A program made the position numbers and the translations under genes. From NCBI RefSeq assembly GCF_963676735.1, contig NZ_OY781464.1:1087001-1151000 (forward strand): DNA of 64,000 nucleotides, written 5' to 3'. Positions 36,029 to 43,209 of this stretch are shown in pieces (the stretch's first letter is position 1; every line of letters starts with the position of its first letter). Source of the stretch: an uncultured Draconibacterium sp. (GTDB taxonomy: Bacteria; Bacteroidota; Bacteroidia; Bacteroidales; Prolixibacteraceae). A model generated the notes under the pieces. It was given only the letters and a program-made list of their open reading frames with translations. It had not been told where the DNA came from and did no database searches.

Positions 36029-36060
36029 ATTTTTCCTTTTAACCTTTGACTTTAAATATT

Positions 36061-36729
36061 ATGGCAAGATTTTCAAGAATAGAAGTAGCACAAACGATGA
36101 AAGCAAGCGGTATGGTACCGGTGTTTTATCATCAGGATATTGAAGTATGCAAAGCAGTGGTAAAAGCCTGTTACGATGGTGGCGTTCGGTTATTCGAATT
36201 TACCAACCGTGGCGATTTTGCTACACTTGTATTTGCAGAACTCAACAAATGGACCATCGAAAACTGCCCCGAAATGATTATGGGTGTTGGCTCGATTGTT
36301 GACGAAGCCACAGCAGCCATGTACATTGCTTTGGGAACCAACTTTGTGGTAGCTCCATTAATTGATGAGGCAACGGCAAAAGTGTGTAACAAGCGCAAAA
36401 TTGCGTGGAGTCCGGGTTGTGGTTCGGTAACCGAAATAGGCAAAGCACACGAATTGGGAGCTGAGGTAGTAAAAATATTCCCGGGCTCGCAAGTGGGCGG
36501 ACCAAGCTTTGTAAAAGCCGTTAAAGGCCCAATGCCTTACGCCAGTATAATGCCAACAGGAGGTGTTTCGCCAACCGAAGATAACCTGAAACAATGGTTT
36601 GATGCAGGAGTAACCTGTGTGGGCATGGGAAGCCAATTGTTTCCGAAAGAGGTTTTGGCCGAGAAAAATTACCAGTACATTACCGATAAATGTGCCGAAG
36701 CATTGGCAATAATCGAAAAATTAAAATAG
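36061..36729 (+). CDS. eda: KDPG/KHG aldolase
   Basis: Class I aldolase of about 222 residues that cleaves 2-keto-3-deoxy-6-phosphogluconate to pyruvate and glyceraldehyde 3-phosphate. The start is the ATG at 36061 (MARFSRIEVAQTMKASGMVP); an in-frame TTG at 36046 is less likely. Family motifs are GVRLFEFTNRGD, MGVGSIVDEATAAMYIALGTNFVVAP, the Schiff-base region VVKIFPGSQVGGPSFVKAVK with its Lys, and MPTGGVSPTEDN. It lies between kdgK and exuT (24 bp before the latter), completing the lower part of hexuronate breakdown. Confidence 0.95.
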   Translation: MARFSRIEVAQTMKASGMVPVFYHQDIEVCKAVVKACYDGGVRLFEFTNRGDFATLVFAELNKWTIENCPEMIMGVGSIVDEATAAMYIALGTNFVVAPLIDEATAKVCNKRKIAWSPGCGSVTEIGKAHELGAEVVKIFPGSQVGGPSFVKAVKGPMPYASIMPTGGVSPTEDNLKQWFDAGVTCVGMGSQLFPKEVLAEKNYQYITDKCAEALAIIEKLK

Positions 36730-36752
36730 TATAAATACTAAATCAATAATTT

Positions 36753-38099
36753 ATGACTGAAATTAAAAAACCGCAAGGGAATCACAGGTACAAAATATTG
36801 GCCATGTTGGTTTATGCCACCACGATTAACTACTTTGACAGAAGTATTATCGGTGTAATGGCACCTACCCTGGAAAATCTATTCAATTGGACGAACACGG
36901 ATTACGCAAACATCATGATTGCCTTTAAAGTTGCATATGCTCTTGGTATGCTTACAATGGGAGGTATAATAGATAAGCTCGGGACTAAAAAAGGATACAT
37001 GCTTGCCATTGGTATCTGGAGTATTTTTGGAATGCTACATGCATTGGTAGTTCAGGAGATTAATGTGTTTAATATAACAGTAACCAGTGTTGGTTTATTC
37101 GCAATAGCCCGATTTGGTTTAGGTTTTGGAGAATCAGGACACTTCCCGGCAGCACAAAAAACAGTAGCAGAATGGTTTCCGAAAAAAGAAAGGGCATTCG
37201 CTACAGGCTTGTTTAACGCTGCAACTAGCGTTGGTGCAATAGCGGCTCCTTTTGTGGTTGGATGGATTGTTACAGAAGTTACCGAACCTGGATGGGTAAA
37301 AGGAACAGGTTGGCAAATTCCATTCTTAATTACGGGTGCTTTAAGTACGGTTTGGGTTATATTATGGCTTAAAGTATATCGAAAACCTGAAGATTCGAAG
37401 AAATTATCAAAAGAAGAATTTGACTATATACATAGCGATTCTGAACCAGAGTCGGAAGAAAAAATTGCCTGGGCAAGAGTGTTACCGAAACGTCAGACTT
37501 GGGCATTTGCAACGGCAAAAATTACAGACGCGGTATGGTGGTTCTATCTCTTTTGGGGAGCCAAGTACTTAAATGCAACCTTTGGAATAAGTCTTAAGGA
37601 TATTGGAATTCCGTTCTTAATTATGTACTTGCTTGCCGACGGTGGAAGTATTGGTGGCGGATGGATTTCCGGATATTTTATGAGCAAAGGCTGGACGCTT
37701 AACAAAGCGCGTAAGATGACACTGTTAATATGTGCAATTATTGTTCTTCCTGTATGTTATGTGGCATTTACCCAAAATCAGTGGGTAGCCATTGTTCTTA
37801 TTGGTATTGCTGCTGCGGGGCACCAAGCCTGGTCTGCAAATATCTTTACATTGGTATCGGATGTGTTCCCTAAAAAAGCTGTTGCTTCAGTAACAGGTAT
37901 TGGTGGAATGGTTGGCGCTGTAGCGGGTATCGTTAGTGATAAAGCTTTAGGTGAAATCCTTGACTCTGCAGGAAGTACAGGTTACTTTTGGGCTTTCTTA
38001 ATTGCAGGGTCGTGTTACTTACTTATACTGGGTATTGTACATTTAATGATGCCTAAAATGACTCCGTTAGATGAAAACTTGAATTTAGTAAAATCTTAG
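36753..38099 (+). CDS. exuT: Hexuronate MFS transporter (ExuT type)
   Basis: Inner-membrane proton-coupled symporter of the anion:cation symporter (ACS) family in MFS, 448 residues, about 12 membrane segments. YATTINYFDRSIIGVMAPTL in TM1 and FGLGFGESGHFPAAQKTVAEW in TM4-5 are diagnostic of ExuT/GudP-type uptake of galacturonate and glucuronate. The loop SEPESEEKIAWARVLPKRQT joins the two halves. It is last in the operon: uxaE-uxaC-kdgK-eda-exuT. It is followed by a strong terminator. The exact substrate (galacturonate, glucuronate or both) is not separable from sequence. Confidence 0.9.
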   Translation: MTEIKKPQGNHRYKILAMLVYATTINYFDRSIIGVMAPTLENLFNWTNTDYANIMIAFKVAYALGMLTMGGIIDKLGTKKGYMLAIGIWSIFGMLHALVVQEINVFNITVTSVGLFAIARFGLGFGESGHFPAAQKTVAEWFPKKERAFATGLFNAATSVGAIAAPFVVGWIVTEVTEPGWVKGTGWQIPFLITGALSTVWVILWLKVYRKPEDSKKLSKEEFDYIHSDSEPESEEKIAWARVLPKRQTWAFATAKITDAVWWFYLFWGAKYLNATFGISLKDIGIPFLIMYLLADGGSIGGGWISGYFMSKGWTLNKARKMTLLICAIIVLPVCYVAFTQNQWVAIVLIGIAAAGHQAWSANIFTLVSDVFPKKAVASVTGIGGMVGAVAGIVSDKALGEILDSAGSTGYFWAFLIAGSCYLLILGIVHLMMPKMTPLDENLNLVKS

Positions 38100-38122
38100 A
38101 TAGTTAGTTAGTAGTTCAAAAG

Positions 38123-38157
38123 GGGCCGTTCGAATTCATTTGAATGGCTCTTTTTTT
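38123..38157 (+). terminator. Intrinsic terminator of the hexuronate operon
   Basis: GGGCCGTTCGAA (38123-38134) pairs with TTTGAATGGCTC (38139-38150), 12 pairs including three G-U, loop TTCA, then seven T. A strong Rho-independent terminator. Confidence 0.9.
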
Positions 38158-38177
38158 ATACTAATGAAAATAAAGAA

Positions 38178-38636
38178 ATGAGATTGTTTGTTTTTGACCT
38201 CGATTTTACGATTTGGGATGCAGGTGGAACCTGGTGCGACGCAACAAACCCTCCATATTTTTGGGAAAATAGTGCCCTGCTCGACCAATCAGGCAGCGAG
38301 ATGCAGCTTTATCCCGAAGTAATTGGTATTTTTGATGAATTGCAAAAGAACGACAAGAAAATAGCTGCAGCATCAAGAACTTTCGAACCAGGCTGGGCCC
38401 AAGACCTCCTTCATCTTTTTGATATTAATAAATATTTCGACTTAAAAGAAATTTACCCGGGCACTAAGGTTGCTCACTTCAAAAAGATTCAAAATCATTT
38501 TAAGCTTCCTTATACCGAAATGGTATTTTTTGACGATGAATACCGCAACATCTATGAGGTTGCAAAATTAGGTGTTAAAACTGTTTTGGTGGAAAACGGA
38601 TTACGAAAAGCGCAGGTTTTGCCCTATTTGAAATAG
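38178..38636 (+). CDS. MDP-1-like HAD phosphatase
   Basis: A 152-residue single-domain HAD hydrolase of the magnesium-dependent phosphatase-1 (Acid_PPase) family. Motif I is VFDLDFTIWD (nucleophile Asp7 and Asp9), motif II AAASRTFEPGWAQ, and motif IV FFDDEYRNI with the metal-binding acidic pair. There is no cap domain. MDP-1 relatives dephosphorylate sugar-amine adducts and phosphotyrosine in vitro, so a role in repairing glycated or sugar-phosphate metabolites fits its position after the hexuronate operon; that is inference. The start is ATG after a short leader; a terminator precedes it, so it has its own promoter or read-through. Confidence 0.88.
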   Translation: MRLFVFDLDFTIWDAGGTWCDATNPPYFWENSALLDQSGSEMQLYPEVIGIFDELQKNDKKIAAASRTFEPGWAQDLLHLFDINKYFDLKEIYPGTKVAHFKKIQNHFKLPYTEMVFFDDEYRNIYEVAKLGVKTVLVENGLRKAQVLPYLK

Positions 38637-38744
38637 GGTGATCAGAAAACAGCTCCTTTCTTATCAGAATTTTAAACAGTTATAAATCAGTTTATTCTTG
38701 TGTTGTTTCAGCAGAAAATAGTATGCACTGTTTTTGTTCGTGGC

Positions 38745-38752
38745 TATATTTG
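38745..38752 (+). promoter_or_regulatory. -7 box of small RNA unit 1
   Basis: TATATTTG fits TAnnTTTG. It is followed at the same distance as in unit 2 by a conserved TACAAACCC. Confidence 0.5.
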
Positions 38753-38757
38753 TACTA

Positions 38758-38890
38758 TACAAACCCGATAGTTAGTTAAGGTAGTTTTAAATAGATTTGG
38801 TTAGTTTAGTTAGAGTTAGCAATTTTTAAGAATTCAATTAAGTTGTGTATTAAAAGAGTAGAATCCCGGATTGGACGCCCGGGATTTTTT
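38758..38890 (+). ncRNA. Candidate small RNA 1 (tandem paralogue)
   Basis: About 130 bases from the predicted start to the T-run. It opens TACAAACCCGATAGTTAG, runs through several TTAG repeats and AATTAAGTTGTG, and ends in an 8-bp hairpin (38862-38886) with loop ATTGGACGC and seven T. Unit 2 shares the first part, AATTAAGTTGT/CATTAAGTTGT, and the hairpin loop. No ORF or ribosome-binding site lies inside. Transcription start is inferred from the -7 box. Confidence 0.6.
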
Positions 38891-39128
38891 TATGGGAGCA
38901 ATCAACAAAATCACTTCAGGAATTGCGGTTGTACCAGACCGGACAGTGCCAATTTTACAAACTTTTGTGTTGCATAAAAAAGCATCATAAAAATGTATCA
39001 GAAACAGTTTATTACCACTTTTTTAAGGAGAAGCACTCCTTGGGTTATAGGCATTCCTGAATACTTAAATCAGCTTAAAACTCAATCCAATTCAGCCTTT
39101 TATCTTCCAATAGAAACAATGAAGCTAT

Positions 39129-39136
39129 TACATTTG
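39129..39136 (+). promoter_or_regulatory. -7 box of small RNA unit 2
   Basis: TACATTTG matches TAnnTTTG exactly; followed by GTAGTGTACAAACCC, as in unit 1. Confidence 0.5.
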
Positions 39137-39141
39137 TAGTG

Positions 39142-39247
39142 TACAAACCCATAGATGAAATAGGATAAGAGGATTAGTTAGATTCATTAAGTTGTTAATA
39201 GACTGGATTAAGAGAAAAAATCCCGGAGTGGACGCCGGGATTTTTTA
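39142..39247 (+). ncRNA. Candidate small RNA 2 (tandem paralogue)
   Basis: About 106 bases, opening TACAAACCCATAGATG, with GGATTAGTTAGATTCATT in the middle and a 9-bp hairpin (39218-39243) with loop AGTGGACG and a run of T. It is a shortened homologue of unit 1, about 380 bp downstream in the same orientation, with the loop core TGGACG conserved. Confidence 0.6.
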
Positions 39248-39270
39248 TTACTTCAGGTATTTAAATTCTG

Positions 39271-39315
39271 AAAAACAGGAGTGCTCATGGACGCGAGCAC
39301 TCCTGTTGTATTTTT
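39271..39315. terminator. Bidirectional terminator of the M14 gene pair
   Basis: AACAGGAGTGCTC (39274-39286) and GAGCACTCCTGTT (39295-39307) form a perfect 13-bp stem with loop ATGGACGC. On the minus strand five T follow, closing the peptidase operon ending at 39319. On the plus strand a weaker T-rich tail follows. The loop shares TGGACGC with both small RNA hairpins. Confidence 0.82.
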
Positions 39316-39318
39316 AAA

Positions 39319-41049
39319 CTATAGTTGAATTGTTTTACTGGTTGTTCCTGCTTTTTGCGAAACGTATTCCAGTTTTAATGTTCCCTTGCCTTCAACAATA
39401 AATTCGTATTCGGCTGTGGCATGGCCTTGCAGGGCAAAGAACTGAATTTCGGGTTTGTGTTCTTTGTAACTCACCTGGTTGAGGCGATAGTTATTTATTT
39501 TACCACCGGCAATAACTTTTGCGCCGGTAACTTTCAGGTGATCGATAGTATAGAGCTTATCCTTAACAGCCTGGGCTGTCATGGTTGATAATCCGTTTTT
39601 GTTTTTTAAACGAACCCGAACCCTCTGCAGCTTATTTCCCAGTTCAATTGTATCAAAAACATCAATTTCAACCTCGGGTGTTTCGTTAGCCGCCAGTAAA
39701 ACCACCGATGCATTGCGGTGTACCAGGTCGGGCAGCATAAAAGGATGGGGCAGGCGAGAGCTCATTTTTACCCAACCGCCAATTTCAATTTCACCATATA
39801 CAGGATGATTGTAGCTTTTCCATTCTTTATACAATTCGCCCTGCACCACATTGTCGTTAAACTTTAGCTGTTCGCGGCTACGTTCGCTTCTATCATTTTC
39901 GGTGCTCTTCGCTGTACCGGGTTTATCGCTTTTTTCCTTGTAGGTTTCCTGCGAGCGCATAAATAATTCGCCCACAAAAGAGTAAGAGCCATGCACAAAA
40001 AACATTTGTCCGTCGGAGTCGCCATAGGTAGGGTACAGTTCATGCGAAGGCATATAAACATATCCCGGAGTAATTTTAAGGGCTTCTTTTCCCACTACAT
40101 CGTAGGCCGCAATATCGGCTGCCGGTATTTGAGTTGACTTGTCGGCGGGTACACGCAGCCACATTCCGCCTGTATTATGAAATGAAAAGTTGATAATGAT
40201 ATTTGGGTGTTTTGCTGCAAATTCGTCAACAGCTTTAATGCCGAGCCCCGAAAGCGGGAAATTTCCGGCACCACGTTGCACATACGGTGGCATCCAGTGG
40301 TAGCCCCAGTTTCGGTTCGGATCGAGATAGCCTTCGGCGTCTTCGTTAAACCGTCCATCTCCGTCGTTATCAATTCCCTCCGAGCCAAGCAGCGTATATT
40401 CCCCTTTTTCTCCGGGTTTTACACGCACCATAATACGCGGATCTTCCGGATCGGCTTTATACTGGCCATTTTCATCTTTTATACGCATTTGGCAAATACT
40501 GCCATCGCCATCCAAATCGTCTGGAGCATCTTCATCAAATAATCCATCGCCATCGTCATCTTTTGGTACTCGCAGGCTTCTGCTCGAACTGGGCGTGTGC
40601 CCGTCTTTAAAAAAATGCGAGCGGCCATCAACATTAATCACCGGAATTATGTAATGAACATTACGATCAACGGCTTCGGTTATTTTTTTATTTTCTCCGT
40701 ATTTTGTAAGCAGCATATTGGCATAATACAAACAAACTTCTCCGGCCTGAATTTCGTTGCCATGAATATTTCCATCGAGCCAAACGCCGGGTTTGTCATG
40801 CTCGTTACCGGTTTTTTTGTTGTTAATGGTAAGGGCATAAATTTTTAGTCCCTCCTCGCTTTCACCAATCGATTCAAGTTTGGTGAGTTCGGGATAGGCT
40901 TCGTGTAATACCTCTAGGGCTTTCACTACATCTTCATAGTCGTAGTAATGATCGAAACGCAGTGGCACTTCAATTTTTGGGTTATTCCCTGCAAACGAGC
41001 TTAAGGCAATTCCTAAAAGAAGAAGTAGCGTATATATTTTTTGTACCAT
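39319..41049 (-). CDS. M14 family zinc carboxypeptidase
   Basis: Secreted zinc peptidase of 576 residues. The signal peptide is MVQKIYTLLLLLGIALSSFA. Zinc ligands His96 and Glu99 lie in LDGNIHGNEIQAGE, the third ligand His291 in INFSFHNTGGMW, and the candidate catalytic Glu361 in GSYSFVGELFM. Between the first ligands and His291 are acidic, EF-hand-like calcium loops (DDDGDGLFDEDAPDD, GIDNDGDGRFNEDAEG). A C-terminal beta domain follows. This group of M14 proteins is widespread in Bacteroidota; its peptide substrate is unknown. It is second in an operon, 2 bp after the paralogue at 41052. Confidence 0.92.
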   Translation of the reverse strand: MVQKIYTLLLLLGIALSSFAGNNPKIEVPLRFDHYYDYEDVVKALEVLHEAYPELTKLESIGESEEGLKIYALTINNKKTGNEHDKPGVWLDGNIHGNEIQAGEVCLYYANMLLTKYGENKKITEAVDRNVHYIIPVINVDGRSHFFKDGHTPSSSRSLRVPKDDDGDGLFDEDAPDDLDGDGSICQMRIKDENGQYKADPEDPRIMVRVKPGEKGEYTLLGSEGIDNDGDGRFNEDAEGYLDPNRNWGYHWMPPYVQRGAGNFPLSGLGIKAVDEFAAKHPNIIINFSFHNTGGMWLRVPADKSTQIPAADIAAYDVVGKEALKITPGYVYMPSHELYPTYGDSDGQMFFVHGSYSFVGELFMRSQETYKEKSDKPGTAKSTENDRSERSREQLKFNDNVVQGELYKEWKSYNHPVYGEIEIGGWVKMSSRLPHPFMLPDLVHRNASVVLLAANETPEVEIDVFDTIELGNKLQRVRVRLKNKNGLSTMTAQAVKDKLYTIDHLKVTGAKVIAGGKINNYRLNQVSYKEHKPEIQFFALQGHATAEYEFIVEGKGTLKLEYVSQKAGTTSKTIQL

Positions 41050-41051
41050 GG

Positions 41052-42887
41052 TTATCCTCCAATTTTAATTTGTTTAACAACATCGGTAAAGGTTGCCGAT
41101 TCTAATGTTACACTCAGTTTTTTTGATTTATTGCTTTTTATCAGCCAGGTGTATTTTTTTACTTGGTTTGCACCAATGGCACCCACCGGAGTGCGTTTCT
41201 TCCCTTCCAGAAAATCAATTTCGCCATCCAGAGTTAAAACCAGCGGTGCCGGTTGACTGTTGCGTTGTCCCATGGCAATGGGGTGAGCAAGTGCTCCGTT
41301 GTTTGCCACAAATAATTCAATCTTATAAATGCCTCCACCCATGGCCGTAATCTTTTCATTTTCAAATTTAAAAGTTGGCAGTTGTTGCGAAAGGCGCAAG
41401 AGCCATGGCAATTGGGTTTTTAATAATGAGTCGATTGCAACAGGCTTTGGAGTGGTTTCCAGGTAAGGAACATAACCACCAACCTCTACATCCTCAAAGT
41501 CTGGATGTTCAACTTTTGTCCATGGTACGAAACCTTTGCCATCAAGTTCTTTTTCAATGTAAGCCAATAAAGCCTTGTCTTTTTTATTCAGCTCATCTTT
41601 TGCTTCTTGTTTTGCTTTTTTGGCCTCTTTTTCGTCAGTTTCGGTATCGTCATCAGCTGGCGCGGTTGGAATAGCAAACAAGCGCATGCTAAAAGAGGGA
41701 AGGCCCAAATGGTAGTAGGCCCACAATTCAAACGAACCATCTTTGGCCGCTTCGGGTTCCAGTGTTTCTGTTGAAAATTTGTTGGTTTTCAGGTAGTTTT
41801 TATAGTCTTCGGCATATTTTTTATAAAACATCAGGTCTTCGTCCAGCGGATTTACCGCTGCACCTAAATTAAGGTATCCTGCAACCATCGAAGGAGTAAC
41901 TTCGGTACCCGCCGGCACAATAGCCTCAAAAAGCGCAATGGCTTCTTTCATGGTATAGGTTTTTGTGGCATCGGCATTTAACCGGCGGGCATAGCGCGAT
42001 GGTATTTTTATTTTATCAAGATTGGCATCGCCTTTACGCCCACCTTTGGGAGGCACCAGGCAAAAGTTTGAAGTGCCCAGCGTATACACCATTGAAATCT
42101 CGGGGCGATGGTAAATAAAACGCATGATTCCGTATACCTCAGGTGTTTGTCCGGCAAATGAACCGGCATTTTTATCCTCGTACGGAAAAAGGTGTGGGAA
42201 TGCAATACCCACATTTATACCTCCGGGGCCATCCTCATTGTATTTGCCATCTTTGTCGTTGTCAAAGCCTTCCGTATAAACTTTGTAAATTCCCCGTTCT
42301 CCTTTTTTTGAATTGGCTTTCTCCAGCAATCGCACATCGTGCTTCGAAACTAGGTAATCGCCTTCAAGGCTTTTTACCCGCATTTGTGTAATCATGCCAT
42401 CGCCGTTCAAGTCATCGGGGCCATCCTCTCCTGATAGCTCATCAGCATCGTTATTTACGTTAAAACTGTTAAGGCAACTGCCTGTTTTTAGTGCTGAAAA
42501 ATAAGCTTCTGCAGCGTCAGGATTAGGCTGCGGCATAACGTACCATTTTAGCTTGTTGGTGTATTTGGTGGAATCGAGCAACATTTTTGCCAGGTAAAGC
42601 GCTCCTTCGCTTGCCAATGGCACATTTCCCTCAAAATTGGCACCCACAAAAATGGCTGGTACATCTGTAAGGTTAGCACCAATTTCTAAAATCGTAATTG
42701 GTTTTCCTCCTGGACTTTCTGCTACCGTATGCAATTGGGTAGTTGCAGAAGGAAAGTTGTTTAAAATTTGCTGAATTTCCCGGTTCGAATGGTATTTGTC
42801 AAATCCGGTGTCAGACTGTGCGTGAAGTATAGCGTTCGTTAAGCCGAATGCACAACACAGGCACAGAAAAAGCAGTCTTTTTACCAT
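41052..42887 (-). CDS. M14-like protein, predicted inactive paralogue
   Basis: Secreted M14-fold protein of 611 residues, signal MVKRLLFLCLCCAFGLTNA. It aligns along its length with the active neighbour, but the HxxE zinc motif is lost: the segment is VGANFEGNVPLASEG, so Glu86 stands for His96 and Val89 for Glu99. The third ligand segment is MVYTLGTSNFCLVPP, with no His. The calcium loops (EDGPDDLNGDGMITQM, GFDNDKDGKYNEDGPGG) are kept. A Lys/Glu-rich insertion (DETDEKEAKKAKQEAKDELN) lies near residue 410. It probably binds peptides or partners rather than hydrolysing, perhaps pairing with the active copy 2 bp downstream; this is inference. Confidence 0.85.
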   Translation of the reverse strand: MVKRLLFLCLCCAFGLTNAILHAQSDTGFDKYHSNREIQQILNNFPSATTQLHTVAESPGGKPITILEIGANLTDVPAIFVGANFEGNVPLASEGALYLAKMLLDSTKYTNKLKWYVMPQPNPDAAEAYFSALKTGSCLNSFNVNNDADELSGEDGPDDLNGDGMITQMRVKSLEGDYLVSKHDVRLLEKANSKKGERGIYKVYTEGFDNDKDGKYNEDGPGGINVGIAFPHLFPYEDKNAGSFAGQTPEVYGIMRFIYHRPEISMVYTLGTSNFCLVPPKGGRKGDANLDKIKIPSRYARRLNADATKTYTMKEAIALFEAIVPAGTEVTPSMVAGYLNLGAAVNPLDEDLMFYKKYAEDYKNYLKTNKFSTETLEPEAAKDGSFELWAYYHLGLPSFSMRLFAIPTAPADDDTETDEKEAKKAKQEAKDELNKKDKALLAYIEKELDGKGFVPWTKVEHPDFEDVEVGGYVPYLETTPKPVAIDSLLKTQLPWLLRLSQQLPTFKFENEKITAMGGGIYKIELFVANNGALAHPIAMGQRNSQPAPLVLTLDGEIDFLEGKKRTPVGAIGANQVKKYTWLIKSNKSKKLSVTLESATFTDVVKQIKIGG

Positions 42888-43209
42888 AGTAATGTGTTTC
42901 TTTAAAATGTTTCTTTGTTAATTTTTGAATTTCAGTTTAAGCGCCATTTTTATTTGATGCTTACTTAAAAAGAAATATGTTTTGCCTTTAGTGTGAAAAT
43001 TACATTTTTTTATTAGAAAAGTGCTGTTTAATGACAAAAATTTATTTTTATGTTCAGTTTTGTTGACAGATTATTTTTTTTAACCATGTAATTGTAAGGG
43101 CTGTAGTGCCAAAAAATATAAATAAAGTATCATTAATGGTATTGCCATTGCCGAACAGGAAAATTACCTTTATACTTTAAATTATACTAAACCAAATAAA
43201 TCAAACAAA
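42888..43209. other. Divergent intergenic region between M14 operon and GH78
   Basis: 322 bp, AT-rich, holding the promoters of both operons. On the plus strand TACCTTTA at 43165-43172 is a near match to the -7 box, preceded by an ATGGTATTGCCAT inverted repeat near 43136-43148. No ORF or RNA seen. Confidence 0.5.

Larger units (their letters stand above)
38637..39318. other. 682-bp non-coding stretch with two small-RNA-like units
   Basis: No credible ORF. It contains two homologous units, each a -7 box followed by a 105-130 base region and a hairpin with T-run (detailed separately), and a hairpin with a 6-bp stem, AAGGAG/CTCCTT, at 39025-39041 between them. The third hairpin at 39274 belongs to the M14 gene on the other strand or to read-through from the second unit. 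Confidence 0.7.

Noticed and set aside
39025..39041. AAGGAG/CTCCTT hairpin between the two small RNA units
   Set aside because: Only 6 bp, no T-run and no partner copy; cannot be given a role.
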